Positions 6,488 through 15,265 of a stretch of 64,000 nucleotides of DNA are shown piece after piece; positions within the stretch are counted from its first letter, which is position 1; every line of letters begins with the position of its first letter. The stretch is from Streptomyces vietnamensis. GTDB lineage: Bacteria > Actinomycetota > Actinomycetes > Streptomycetales > Streptomycetaceae. Where the stretch lies: contig NZ_CP010407.1 in the NCBI RefSeq assembly GCF_000830005.1, positions 1,641,001 to 1,705,000 on the forward strand, read 5' to 3'. A program made the translations under genes and the position numbers. Under the pieces are notes generated by a model that saw nothing but the letters and a program-made list of their open reading frames with translations, had not been told where the DNA came from and made no database searches.

Positions 6488-9400
6488 CTACTTCTCGGTG
6501 ACTCCCGCCGAGTCGAACGTGGCCACCTCGTGCATCGCGCGTGCCGCGCTCTGGACCAGCGGGAGGGCCAGGAGCGCGCCCGTGCCCTCGCCGAGGCGCA
6601 GGTCGAGGTCGACCAGGGGGCGCAGGCCCAGCTTGTTCAGGGCCGCCACGTGGCCCGGCTCCGCGCTGCGGTGGCCCGCGATGCACGCCGCCAGGGACTC
6701 GGGGGCGATGGCGCGGGCGACCAGGGCCGCCGCGCCCGTGGACACGCCGTCCAGGATGACCGGGGTGCGGAGCGACGCCGCGCCCAGGATCAGGCCCACG
6801 AGGGCCGCGTGCTCCAGGCCGCCGATCGCCGACAGGACGCCGATCGGGTCCGCCGGGTCCGGCTTGTGCAGGTCCAGGGCGCGTCGGACCACGTCCACCT
6901 TGCGGGCGTGCGTCTCGTCGTTGATGCCCGTGCCCCGGCCCGTGACCTCGGCGGCGTCCACGCCCGTGTAGACCGAGATCAGTGCGGCGGAGGCCGTGGT
7001 GTTCGCGATGCCCATCTCGCCCGTGAGCAAGGCCTTGTTGCCGGCCGCTACGAGGTCACGGGCCGTTTCGATGCCGACCTCGATCGCCGCCAGGACTTCC
7101 TCGCGGGTCATCGCCAGGCCCGTGGTGAAGTCGCCCGTGCCCGCGCGGACCTTGCGGGGCAGGAGGCCCGGGGTGGCCGGGAGCTCCGACTTCACGCCCA
7201 CGTCGACGACGCAGACCTCCGCCCCGACCTGGTTCGCGAACGCGTTGCAGACCGCTCCCCCGCCCAGGAAGTTGGCCACCATCTGGCCCGTGACCTCCTG
7301 CGGCCACGGGGTGACGCCCTGGGCGTGGACACCGTGGTCGCCGGCGAAGATCGCCACGGCGGCCGGCTCCGGGATCGGGGGCGGGCAGACCCGGGACAGA
7401 CCCGAGAGCTGCGCGGAGATGATCTCCAGCATGCCCAGGGCCCCGGCGGGCTTGGTCATGCGCTTCTGCCGCTCCCACGCCTCGCCGAGCGCCTTGGCGT
7501 CCAGCGGGCGGATGTTCGCGACGGTCTCCTGTAGGAGGTCGTGCGGCTCCTCGCCAGGCAGCGCGCGGCGGCCGTACGTCTCCTCGTGGACGACCCAGGC
7601 CAGCGGGCGGCGCTTGGACCAGCCCGCCTGCATCAGCTCGGGCTCCTCCGGGAACTCGTCGACGTAGCCCACGCAGAGGTACGCGACCACTTCGAGGTGC
7701 TCGGGGAGGCCGAGGGCGCGGACCATCTCGCGCTCGTCGAAGAAGCTGACCCAGCCGACGCCCAGGCCCTCGGCGCGGGCCGCCAGCCAGAGGTTCTCGA
7801 CGGCGAGCGCCGAGGAGTACGGGGCCATCTGCGGCTGCGTGTAGCGGCCGAGCGTGTGGCGGCCGCCCCGGGTGGGGTCGGCGGTCACCACGATGTTCAC
7901 CGGGGTGTCGAGGATGGCCTCGATCTTCAGTTCCTTGAACTGCTTCGCCCGGGCCTTCGGCAGCGACTTGGCGTAGGCCTCGCGCTGACGCTGGGCCAGC
8001 TCGTGCATCGTCTGCCGCGTCTCGGCCGAGCGGATGACGACGAAGTCCCAGGGCTGCGAGTGGCCCACGCTGGGTGCCGTGTGGGCCGCTTCCAGGACGC
8101 GGAGGAGCACCTCGTGCGGGATCGGGTCGCTGCGGAAGCCGTTGCGGATGTCGCGGCGCTCGCGCATCACGCGGAGCACTGCTTCGCGCTCGGCGTCGTC
8201 GTAGCCCGGGGCCGGGGCGTCCGGGCGCGCCTCCGCGTCGGTCTCCGACGGTTCCTGAAGCTCCGTCTCGGCCTCCGGCTGTGCCTGGGTCTCCGCCTCG
8301 GCCTCCGGCTGCGGCTGGGTCTCCGCCTCGGCCTCCGGCTGCGCCTGGGGCTCCGTCTCGGTCTCCGGCTGCTCCTGGACCTCGGCCTCGGCGCTCGGCT
8401 GGGCCTGCGGCTCCGTCTCGGGCTGTGCCGCCACCTGCTGCTCGGGAAGGTCCTCGGCCACTGCCCGGATCTCTTCGGCCACGGCCTCCGTCGGCGCCTC
8501 GGTCGGCTCTTCGGCCTGGGGCTGCGCGGGGGCTTCGGCGGGGATCTCCGCGGTCACCGGCTCTTCCGGGGCCGCTGCCTCCGGTACGGCCTGCGCCACC
8601 GGCTCCACGACCTGCTCGGCCGGGACCTCCACGGGCTCGACCTCGGCCGCCTGGGCCGGGACCGGCTCCTCGACGACCGGCTGTGCGGCCTCGGGGGTCG
8701 CCTCGGCCGGGACTTCGACCGCCACTGCCTCGACCGGCGCCGCCTCGACGGCCTCGGCCTGCGGCGTTTCTTCGACCGGCTGCGCCGGCTCGGCCGGGGC
8801 CTCAGCCACCTGCGGCTCGGCCGCCTCGGCCTCGCGCGGGGCGGGGACAGCTGCCTCGGGGGTCGTTTCCTCGGGGGCCGGAGCGGGCTCCGGGGTCGGC
8901 TCCACGGCGGCCTCGGGGGCCTCCTGCGGCTCCACGGGCTCCGCCGCCTCGGCGACCGGCGTCGGCTCGGCGGCCTGGGGCGCCTCCGGTGCCGGGATCG
9001 GGGCCAGGTGCGGGGTCGTCGGGACGGAGCCCTCGACCTGGACGAACTGGGCCGCCGGCGGGACGACCGTTTCTGCGGGCGCCACCGGCTCCTGCGGCTG
9101 CGCGACCCACGGCTCGGCGCCCTGCGGGGCCAGCTGCTGGTCCTGCGCGATCTCGAAGTACTCGGGGCCGGTGGTCGGCGGGCCCGGGTTCCGCACCGGC
9201 ATCGGGGCGGGGGCCGTCGCCACGACCGGCTCGGGGGCCGGGGCGGGCTGCGGGGCCGGGGCGGGCGCGGCGGCCGGGCCGCGGTCGGCCAGGGAGAGCA
9301 CGACGCCACCGGTGGCGTCGGGCACCGGCGGGCCCATGTGCAGCGGGCGCCGGGCCGGCGGCGGGGTCGGGGCCGTGGCGGGCGGGGGCACGCGGACGCC

Positions 9401-9910
9401 GCCGAGGTCGACGGAGCCGGTGTCGCGGCCGGCCGCCTCGTGGGCGCCGGTGTCGAGGATGCCGGGTTCGTAGCCGTGGTCGGTGACGACCGGGACGCCG
9501 TGCGCCGGGGTGCCGAGCGGCACGCCCTGCGGCGGGGTCTGGCCCTGCGGGGCGGTCAGCACGTCGGCGAGCGCGACCCCGTCGGGGAGCGGGGCCGTGA
9601 GCGGGTCCGGCAGGGGGTCGGTGAGCGGGTCGCCCATCGGGGCCGGAGCCTCCGGGGCGGACGCGTGCGGCACGCCCTGGTTCGGGACGACCGGCGGCGG
9701 TACGGCGACCGGCGGCGCGGGCACGACGCCCGGCGGGTGCTCGCTCCAGGCGCCCTGGGCGCCCGGCATCAGGAGCAGGTCGTCGTCCTCGGTGGTGTGC
9801 TCGGAGGGGTCCAGGAAGGTGTACGCGCCCGGAGCGGGGATGCCCGGCTGCTCGACCATGCCTGCGTTCTCCGGCAGCCCCTCGCCCGGGACCTGGCCGG
9901 TGTCCGTCAT
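6488..9910 (-). CDS. cobT: BluB-CobT fusion with ~570-residue acidic disordered N-terminus
   Basis: The 1140-residue product has three parts. Residues 1 to about 570 are Pro/Ala/Glu-rich, with no predicted fold and decapeptide repeats near 500-545. Residues about 573-780 are a nitroreductase/BluB domain (SVGHSQPWDFVVIRS, MAPYSSALAVENLWLAA), which makes 5,6-dimethylbenzimidazole from FMNH2. Residues about 797-1140 are CobT (GDHGVHAQGVTPWP, LLTGEMGIANTTASAAL, GRGTGINDE, HRSAEPGH), which joins the base to phosphoribose from nicotinate mononucleotide. Two successive lower-ligand steps are thus on one chain. GAGGGG precedes the ATG. Domain identities are firm; the role of the N-terminus is unknown. 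Confidence 0.93.
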   Translation of the reverse strand: MTDTGQVPGEGLPENAGMVEQPGIPAPGAYTFLDPSEHTTEDDDLLLMPGAQGAWSEHPPGVVPAPPVAVPPPVVPNQGVPHASAPEAPAPMGDPLTDPLPDPLTAPLPDGVALADVLTAPQGQTPPQGVPLGTPAHGVPVVTDHGYEPGILDTGAHEAAGRDTGSVDLGGVRVPPPATAPTPPPARRPLHMGPPVPDATGGVVLSLADRGPAAAPAPAPQPAPAPEPVVATAPAPMPVRNPGPPTTGPEYFEIAQDQQLAPQGAEPWVAQPQEPVAPAETVVPPAAQFVQVEGSVPTTPHLAPIPAPEAPQAAEPTPVAEAAEPVEPQEAPEAAVEPTPEPAPAPEETTPEAAVPAPREAEAAEPQVAEAPAEPAQPVEETPQAEAVEAAPVEAVAVEVPAEATPEAAQPVVEEPVPAQAAEVEPVEVPAEQVVEPVAQAVPEAAAPEEPVTAEIPAEAPAQPQAEEPTEAPTEAVAEEIRAVAEDLPEQQVAAQPETEPQAQPSAEAEVQEQPETETEPQAQPEAEAETQPQPEAEAETQAQPEAETELQEPSETDAEARPDAPAPGYDDAEREAVLRVMRERRDIRNGFRSDPIPHEVLLRVLEAAHTAPSVGHSQPWDFVVIRSAETRQTMHELAQRQREAYAKSLPKARAKQFKELKIEAILDTPVNIVVTADPTRGGRHTLGRYTQPQMAPYSSALAVENLWLAARAEGLGVGWVSFFDEREMVRALGLPEHLEVVAYLCVGYVDEFPEEPELMQAGWSKRRPLAWVVHEETYGRRALPGEEPHDLLQETVANIRPLDAKALGEAWERQKRMTKPAGALGMLEIISAQLSGLSRVCPPPIPEPAAVAIFAGDHGVHAQGVTPWPQEVTGQMVANFLGGGAVCNAFANQVGAEVCVVDVGVKSELPATPGLLPRKVRAGTGDFTTGLAMTREEVLAAIEVGIETARDLVAAGNKALLTGEMGIANTTASAALISVYTGVDAAEVTGRGTGINDETHARKVDVVRRALDLHKPDPADPIGVLSAIGGLEHAALVGLILGAASLRTPVILDGVSTGAAALVARAIAPESLAACIAGHRSAEPGHVAALNKLGLRPLVDLDLRLGEGTGALLALPLVQSAARAMHEVATFDSAGVTEK
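8261..8380. repeat. 30-bp tandem repeats encoding acidic decapeptides
   Basis: About four copies of a 30-bp unit (plus strand GTCTCCGCCTCGGCCTCC then GGCTGNGCCTGG) lie inside the fusion gene. On the coding strand they give the decapeptide QAQPEAEAET and variants. The unit is a multiple of three, so copy number can vary without frameshift. Confidence 0.8.
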
Positions 9911-10214
9911 GCGTACCCCTCGCCCATCGCTTGTGCTCCTTCAGACCTGCGCCCGTCGACAAGAACGAGCGCGCGCGCCGCACGGCACGAAGCACGCGGA
10001 CACCCACACATTGTCGCGGCCCTCGGCCATCGTGGCAGGGAGATCCGCCACGGTGCGCTGTGGACTGCGCCACGTCGCGCGGTCCCCCCTGGTCGCGTAC
10101 CACATCGGGGGCACAAAACGGCCCCCCATTCGGGACATTGGCGAACAGAGTGCCGAACGTCCCGGTGCGGTACAACAATCGGCCAGCCTACCCTGCCCCG
10201 GTGGGGCGGCCGGG
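9911..10214. other. Intergenic region between cobL and bluB-cobT
   Basis: This 304-bp gap is less GC-rich than its flanks, especially around 10120-10190 (many A/T runs such as GGTACAACAAT), as expected for a promoter serving bluB-cobT on the minus strand. I cannot name exact boxes. No riboswitch core or RNA gene is evident. A 103-codon open frame spans it but lacks coding-type third-position bias. Confidence 0.45.
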
Positions 10215-11459
10215 TCACGGGGCCCGGTCGATCCTGCGTCCGGACAGCAGGAACACGACCGAACGCTCGCGTTCCGACCAGTCGTCGGGGTCGAGTCCGA
10301 CGGTCTGGAGGAGGAGGCTCTCGACGGCGTAGCCGCCGTCGGCGAGGGCGGCGCCGATCGCCTCGGCCTCGTCACGGGTGGAGGCGTGGGCGACGATGCG
10401 TTCCGGGCGGCGGTCGGTGCAGGCGGTGACGACGGGGACGCCGCCGGCCGCGATCCGTACGACATCGGGTTCGGGCAGGCTCTCCAGGACGTGCGGGGCG
10501 CGGCCCGGGACGGTCTGGAGGGGCACTCCGTGGCGGCGGGCCGCCCGTTCGGTGCGGGCGCAGGCGGCCGGGTCGATGTCCACGGCGATGACGGCGGCAC
10601 CGAAGCGGGCGGCCTCGACGGAGAACGCGCCGCCCGCGCAGCCGATGTCCCAGACGAGGTCGCCGGTGCGGGGCCCGAGGCGGGCCAGTTGGGCGGCTCG
10701 GAGGGCGGGGTCCGCGCCCGCGCCGGGGCGGACCCGGCCGGTTCCCGGGCTCTCGTCCTCGGAGTCGTACTCCTCGGTGGGAAGTCCCCAGCCACGGACC
10801 GCACGGGCGGCCGGGTCCTGGCCCATCAGCCAGGGGGCGGCGGGGGTGCCGCCGACCGCGCCGCCGATGACGAGGACGACGTTCGGGTCGCGCCAGGCGT
10901 GGTCGGCGGCCTTGTCGGAGGTGAGGACGGAGACCTGTTCGCGGTCGGTGCCGAGCTCCTCGCAGACGACGAAGGTGCGGTGGACGCCTTCGAGGAGGAG
11001 GGCGAGTTCGGCGGGTCCTGCGCCCGGCGAGGTGAGGACGGCGACCTTGGGGTGGGCGCGGCAGACGTTGACTGCGCGGCGCAGGGTGCGCTGGTGGGCG
11101 ACGACGATCCGGGCGTCCTCCCAGGGCATGCCGGCCCGTGCGAAGGCGGCGGCGACGGAGGAGACGGCGGGGACGACCTCGACCTCGAGACCGTGCTCGG
11201 GGGCGCGCAGGGTGCGGACGACGCCGAAGAAGCCGGGGTCGCCGTCGGCGAGGACGACGGCGGTGCCGCGGTGTGTCGCGATGCGGCGGGCCGCGAGGTC
11301 GACGCTGCCGAGGCGGATGCGTTCGGCGCCGGGCGGCACCTCGGGCAGCGCCAGGTGGTGGGCGGCGCCGGCCACGAGGGTGGCGGCGGAGAGCGCGGAC
11401 CGGGCCGCCGCGGTGAGGGGCGAGCCGTCCCAGCCGATCACCGTGACGCGGTCGGCCAT
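10215..11459 (-). CDS. cobL: Precorrin-6Y C5,15-methyltransferase (decarboxylating), CbiE-CbiT fusion
   Basis: The 414-residue enzyme has an N-terminal tetrapyrrole methylase domain (about 1-210: VTVIGWDGSPL, VVLADGDPGFFGVV, VVPAVSSVAAAFARAGMPW) and a C-terminal class I methyltransferase (about 235-410: DLVWDIGCAGGAFSVEAA, VIAVDIDP). It methylates C5 and C15 and removes the C12 acetate carboxyl of precorrin-6Y in aerobic cobalamin synthesis. GGGAG precedes the ATG. It is upstream of bluB-cobT on the same strand. Confidence 0.93.
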   Translation of the reverse strand: MADRVTVIGWDGSPLTAAARSALSAATLVAGAAHHLALPEVPPGAERIRLGSVDLAARRIATHRGTAVVLADGDPGFFGVVRTLRAPEHGLEVEVVPAVSSVAAAFARAGMPWEDARIVVAHQRTLRRAVNVCRAHPKVAVLTSPGAGPAELALLLEGVHRTFVVCEELGTDREQVSVLTSDKAADHAWRDPNVVLVIGGAVGGTPAAPWLMGQDPAARAVRGWGLPTEEYDSEDESPGTGRVRPGAGADPALRAAQLARLGPRTGDLVWDIGCAGGAFSVEAARFGAAVIAVDIDPAACARTERAARRHGVPLQTVPGRAPHVLESLPEPDVVRIAAGGVPVVTACTDRRPERIVAHASTRDEAEAIGAALADGGYAVESLLLQTVGLDPDDWSERERSVVFLLSGRRIDRAP

Positions 11460-11532
11460 CGTCGTCTGTCTCCCTGGGGTGTTGTCGCAGGTCGGGGGCT
11501 TGCCGAGCGTACCCCGGGATCGCTGCGGGGGC

Positions 11533-12168
11533 TCAGCTCCAGTCGGTGTACGAGGAGTAGCCGGCCTCGGCCATCTGGTCGGCGACGCCGTCGAGGTCCT
11601 CGGGGAGGAGGCCCCAGACGATGAAGTCGGTGCGCAGTTCGGTCCAGGCGCCGTCCTCGGTGCGGGTGCGGGCTATGCAGGCGTTGCGCAGGACGCCTTC
11701 GCTGATGCAGCCGATCTTCTGGGCGACCTGCTGGGAGGCGGTGTTGTCGGCGGCGGTCCGCAGTTCGAGGCGTTCGAACTTCTGGTCGCCGAAGAGCCAC
11801 TGGGCGGTGGCGAGCGCGGCTTCGGAGGCGTAGCCCTCGCCGCGGGCCCAGGGGGCGATGATGTAGGACATCTCGGTGGAGCGGACCCGCCAGTCGGTGT
11901 TGCTCAGCTGGACGATGCCCACCAGACGCTGGGTCAGGAACTCGGTGACGGCGAGGTCGAGGCCCCGTCCCGCGGTGCGTTCGGTGGGGGCGTACTCGGT
12001 GATCCAGCCGCGTGCGGCGTCCTCGGTGTACGGCTGTGGCACGGCCGTCCAGGCGGCGACCATCTCGTCGTTCATCATCTCGGCGAGGGCGGGGGCGTCC
12101 GCCTCCTCGAGCGCGCGCAGCACCAACCGGTCCGTGTTGATGGAGATGTCCGGAAAGGTGGTAGTCAT
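11533..12168 (-). CDS. GNAT N-acetyltransferase, RimJ/RimL type
   Basis: The 211-residue product starts with the typical TDRLVLRALEEADAPAL opening and carries the acetyl-CoA site APWARGEGYASEAALATAQW and the LELRTAADNTASQQVAQKIGC segment common to RimJ/L-like enzymes acting on amino groups. The substrate is unknown. The ATG at 12168 has GGAG eight bases upstream; in-frame upstream sequence to 12330 is Arg/Pro-rich and unlikely to be translated. It lies beyond the metQ terminator and is probably a separate transcript. Confidence 0.85.
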   Translation of the reverse strand: MTTTFPDISINTDRLVLRALEEADAPALAEMMNDEMVAAWTAVPQPYTEDAARGWITEYAPTERTAGRGLDLAVTEFLTQRLVGIVQLSNTDWRVRSTEMSYIIAPWARGEGYASEAALATAQWLFGDQKFERLELRTAADNTASQQVAQKIGCISEGVLRNACIARTRTEDGAWTELRTDFIVWGLLPEDLDGVADQMAEAGYSSYTDWS

Positions 12169-12286
12169 GCGCAGCTCCATGCCGTGGACCGTCCGAATCG
12201 ACCGTGAACGCACAGCATGCAGCATGCGGGCGCCGGTGCGCATGGCCGGGTCGGGTGTGCCGGGTGATGTGTGGGGCGGGTGTGGC

Positions 12287-12323
12287 GAAGGCCCCGCGCA
12301 TCGGACGGGATGCGGGGGCCTTC
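12287..12323 (-). terminator. Intrinsic terminator after metQ
   Basis: The stem pairs GAAGGCCCCGCGCATC (12287-12302) with GATGCGGGGGCCTTC (12309-12323), 15 bp with one bulge and a 6-nt loop. It is about 64 nt after the metQ stop on the minus strand. Confidence 0.75.
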
Positions 12324-12387
12324 TGCTCAAGGACTGTACGGGGGAGCCGGTCTGACGGTCCCTCGGACGTCTTTCGGCGGTGCTGCC

Positions 12388-13242
12388 TTACTTGGCGGCG
12401 CCGAAGGCCGGGATGACCGAGCCCTTGTAGGTGTCCTCGATGTACTTCTTCACCTCGGGCGAGTTGAGGAGCTTGGCGAGCTTCTGCACGCGGGCGTCCT
12501 TCTCGTTGCCGGCCTTGACGGCGAGGAAGTTGGCGTACGGGTTGCCCTCCGCCTTCTCCAGGACGAGGGCGTCCTTCGCCGGGGACAGCTTGGCCTCGAT
12601 GGCGTAGTTGCCGTTGATGACGGCGGCGTCCACGTCGTTCAGGGCGCGGGGCACGGTGGCGGCCTCCAGCTCCTTGAACTCCAGGCCCTTCTTGTCGGTG
12701 ATGTCGGAGAGCTTGGCGTCGGTGCCGACACCGTCCTTGAGGGTGATGAGGCCGTTCTCGGCGAGGAGGTGGAGCGAGCGGCCCTCGTTGGTGGTGTCGT
12801 TCGGGACGGCGATCGTCTGGCCGGCCTTGATGTCCTTCACCGACTTGAGGCTCTTGGAGTAGAGGCCCAGCGGCTCCAGGTGGACGTTGACCACCGGGAC
12901 GATGGTGGTCTTGTTCTTCTTGTTGAAGTCGTCGAGGTACGGCTTGTGCTGGAAGAAGTTGGCGTCGACCTGGCCGGACTGGGTGGCGGTGTTCGGCAGG
13001 ACGTAGTCCGTGAACTCCTTCACCTCCAGCTTCAGGCCGGCCTTCTCGGCCAGGTTGTCCTTGACGAAGTTGAGGATGTCGGCGTGCGGCGTCGGGGACG
13101 CGGCGACGACGAGGGGCTTGTCGGCGGCGCCGGCCGAGTCCTTGGCGGAGGACGGGTCCGAGGAGGTGCCGCAGGCGGTGAGGCCGAGGGCCAGGGCTGC
13201 GGTGGCGGCGATACCGGCGGTGAGCTTGATGTTCTTGCGCAC
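12388..13242 (-). CDS. metQ: Methionine ABC transporter substrate-binding lipoprotein (NlpA/MetQ)
   Basis: The 284-residue lipoprotein has a basic start, a hydrophobic signal and a lipobox LTAC with the lipidated Cys at residue 24. The mature part shows MetQ landmarks: VVAASPTPHADILNFVK, DYVLPNTATQSGQVDANFFQHKPYLDDF, IAVPNDTTNEGRSLHLLAENGLI and NGNYAIEAKL. It captures methionine outside the membrane for MetNI. The GTG at 13242 follows GAGG. It is third in a metN-metI-metQ order, 92 bp after metI. Confidence 0.94.
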   Translation of the reverse strand: MRKNIKLTAGIAATAALALGLTACGTSSDPSSAKDSAGAADKPLVVAASPTPHADILNFVKDNLAEKAGLKLEVKEFTDYVLPNTATQSGQVDANFFQHKPYLDDFNKKNKTTIVPVVNVHLEPLGLYSKSLKSVKDIKAGQTIAVPNDTTNEGRSLHLLAENGLITLKDGVGTDAKLSDITDKKGLEFKELEAATVPRALNDVDAAVINGNYAIEAKLSPAKDALVLEKAEGNPYANFLAVKAGNEKDARVQKLAKLLNSPEVKKYIEDTYKGSVIPAFGAAK

Positions 13243-13334
13243 GAAGAGTGCCTCTTTCCGGTGGAGCGGTGGACGCCTGGACAACAAGTCCGGGCTGTTC
13301 TTCGAAAACGAAGTCTTGGGGTGGCCGGGGGCCG

Positions 13335-14003
13335 TTACGCGGTACGGCCCCGGCGGGCGAGGAGTCGGACGACTCCGTCGCCGATGAGCTGGACGACGGT
13401 CACGATGGCGACCAGGACGACGACGGTGACGAGCATGAACGTGGTGTCGAAGCGCTGGTATCCGTAGGTGACGGCCTTGGAGCCGAGGCCTTCGCCGCCG
13501 ACCGCGCCGGCCATCGCGGAGTACCCGATGAGCACGATCACGGTGGTGGTGACGGCGGAGACGAGGGACGGCAGGGCCTGCGGGAGCAGGACCTTGCGGA
13601 CGATGGTGGGGATGCCGCCGCCCATGGCCTGGACGGCTTCGACGAGTCCGTGGTCGACCTCGCGGATCGCCGTCTCGACGAGGCGCGCGAAGAAGGGGAT
13701 GGCGCCGATGGCGAGCGGCACGATCATCGCGGTGGGACCGATGAAGGTGCCGACGACGAAGGTCGTGAAGGGGATCAGGGCGATCAGCAGGATGATGAAC
13801 GGCAGCGAACGCCCGACGTTCACGATCGCACCGACGACCTTGTTCACCGGCCGGTTCTGCAGCAGTCCGCCCTTGTCCGTGAGGACGAGGAGGATGCCGA
13901 GCGGCAGGCCGCCGACGATGGTGACGACGGTGGCCCACAGGACCATGTAGAGGGTGTCGACGGTGCCCTGCTCCAGAAGGGGCTGCATCTCCGACCAGGT
14001 CAC
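13335..14003 (-). CDS. metI: Methionine ABC transporter permease
   Basis: This 222-residue integral membrane protein has five or so hydrophobic spans and the permease EAA-type loop EAVQAMGGGIPTIVRKVLLPQALPSL that contacts the ATPase. It imports methionine together with MetN and MetQ. Its GTG start overlaps the TGA of metN (GTGA at 14000-14003), indicating translational coupling. Confidence 0.94.
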   Translation of the reverse strand: MTWSEMQPLLEQGTVDTLYMVLWATVVTIVGGLPLGILLVLTDKGGLLQNRPVNKVVGAIVNVGRSLPFIILLIALIPFTTFVVGTFIGPTAMIVPLAIGAIPFFARLVETAIREVDHGLVEAVQAMGGGIPTIVRKVLLPQALPSLVSAVTTTVIVLIGYSAMAGAVGGEGLGSKAVTYGYQRFDTTFMLVTVVVLVAIVTVVQLIGDGVVRLLARRGRTA

Positions 14004-15109
14004 TTGGCACCTTCCTTCACCAGCACGGGCGCGGCGGCCGGCTGCTGTACGTCGTCTTCCACGAGTTCGACCTGGAGGCCCTGCTCGCGCAGGAAGCCGA
14101 CCGGGACGACGTTCTCCTCGTACCGTCCGGGCAGTTCGATCCGCATCCGGCCGATCTGCTTCCCGCCGACGGTGTCCATCGCCGCCCCGAGGATCGAGAT
14201 GTCGATGTTGTACGTGCGGGAGAGCTGGGAGATCACCGGCTGGGTCGCGGCCTCGCCGTGGAACGTGACGTCCACGACGGTGCGGTCGGGACCGGTGGGG
14301 GCGCCGCTGACCGGGAACAGCTCGGCCGCCAGCTGGGAGCCGGGGGTGGCGAGCAGTTCGCCGACGGTGCCGGACTCGACGACGCGGCCGTACTGCATCA
14401 GGGCGGCGGAGTCGCAGATCGTCTTGACGACGTCCATCTCGTGCGTGATGAGCAGGACGGTGAGGCCGAGCTGCTGGTTGAGGTCGCGCAGGAGCTGGAG
14501 GATGGAGCGGGTGGTCTCCGGGTCGAGGGCGCTGGTGGCCTCGTCGGAGAGCAGGACCTTGGGGTTGCCTGCGAGGGCGCGGGCGATGCCGACGCGCTGC
14601 TTCTGGCCGCCGGAGAGCTGGCCGGGGTAGGACTTCGCCTTGTCGGCGAGGCCGACCAGGTCGAGGAGTTCCAGGGCGCGGCGGGAGCGCTCGGCGCCGG
14701 AGACGCCGAGGATCTCCAGGGGGAGCTCGATGTTGTCCTTGACCGTGCGGGAGGACAGCAGGTTGAAGTGCTGGAAGACCATGCCGATGCTGCTGCGCGC
14801 GCGGCGCAGGTCCTTGCCGGCGCGGCGGCTCTTCCCAGCGAGGGCGGTGAGGTCGACGCCGTCGACGGTCACGGTGCCGGAGGTGGGGCGCTCCAGGAGG
14901 TTGACGCAGCGGATGAGCGAGGACTTGCCGGCGCCGCTCTGGCCGATCACGCCGAACACCTCGCCCTCGCGGACGTGGAGGTCGACGCCGTCCAGAGCGG
15001 TGACCTGTCGGCCGCGCGACTCGTAGACCTTGGTCAGGCCCGAAGTGGTGATCACAGGGGTTTCCGTCACTGTCGAGTGCGCGACGCGGGGTCCGTCGTG
15101 CACGGGCAT
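14000..15109 (-). CDS. metN: Methionine ABC transporter ATP-binding protein
   Basis: The protein (up to 369 residues) has Walker A GQSGAGKSS, signature LSGGQKQRVGIARAL, Walker B VLLSDEATSALD and switch His in THEMDVV. After about residue 260 a C-terminal NIL/ACT-type domain follows, which in MetN proteins binds methionine and inhibits transport. The start is uncertain: an ATG at 15109 and a GTG at 15070 both lack a clear ribosome site. The short Cys/Met-rich leader ORF lies about 155 bp upstream on the same strand. Confidence 0.92.
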   Translation of the reverse strand: MPVHDGPRVAHSTVTETPVITTSGLTKVYESRGRQVTALDGVDLHVREGEVFGVIGQSGAGKSSLIRCVNLLERPTSGTVTVDGVDLTALAGKSRRAGKDLRRARSSIGMVFQHFNLLSSRTVKDNIELPLEILGVSGAERSRRALELLDLVGLADKAKSYPGQLSGGQKQRVGIARALAGNPKVLLSDEATSALDPETTRSILQLLRDLNQQLGLTVLLITHEMDVVKTICDSAALMQYGRVVESGTVGELLATPGSQLAAELFPVSGAPTGPDRTVVDVTFHGEAATQPVISQLSRTYNIDISILGAAMDTVGGKQIGRMRIELPGRYEENVVPVGFLREQGLQVELVEDDVQQPAAAPVLVKEGAK

Positions 15110-15265
15110 TCGTCATTCGGACAGTCAGGCGCACGGGGGGCTGTCGGCCGGCTGGTGGCCGGGGGCAGCGGTGCGCGGGGCAGGCACGGTCCGGCGCCGG
15201 ATGGCGGTCGGATCGGCTCGGCCGTCGGGGTCTCGCTTCGGGGCGCGAGGCTCAGGCGGGGGCCC
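15110..15265 (-). promoter_or_regulatory. metN leader between Cys/Met micro-ORF and metN
   Basis: About 155 bp of untranslated leader separates the micro-ORF stop (15266) from metN. It contains a G+C-rich dyad at 15148-15162 (CCGGC-N5-GCCGG) and runs of Cs, but no evident U-tract. It is the expected location of an attenuation structure if the upstream micro-ORF is regulatory. No S-box (SAM-I) riboswitch pattern was recognised. Confidence 0.4.

Noticed and set aside
9907..10218. A 103-codon minus-strand ORF whose GTG overlaps the cobL stop and whose TGA overlaps the bluB-cobT ATG.
   Set aside because: Its third codon positions are only weakly GC-biased, unlike every accepted gene here, its composition is Arg/Pro/Cys-rich without a motif, and the overlaps can arise by chance because it simply spans the gap.
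7541..10429. A 962-codon plus-strand open frame rich in LRLGL repeats.
   Set aside because: It is the antisense of the acidic repeats in the BluB-CobT fusion; high GC leaves stop-free antisense frames.
13243..14010. Apparent large N-terminal extension of metQ reaching into metI.
   Set aside because: The lipoprotein signal with lipobox begins exactly at the GTG at 13242, and upstream sequence is an out-of-frame copy of metI.
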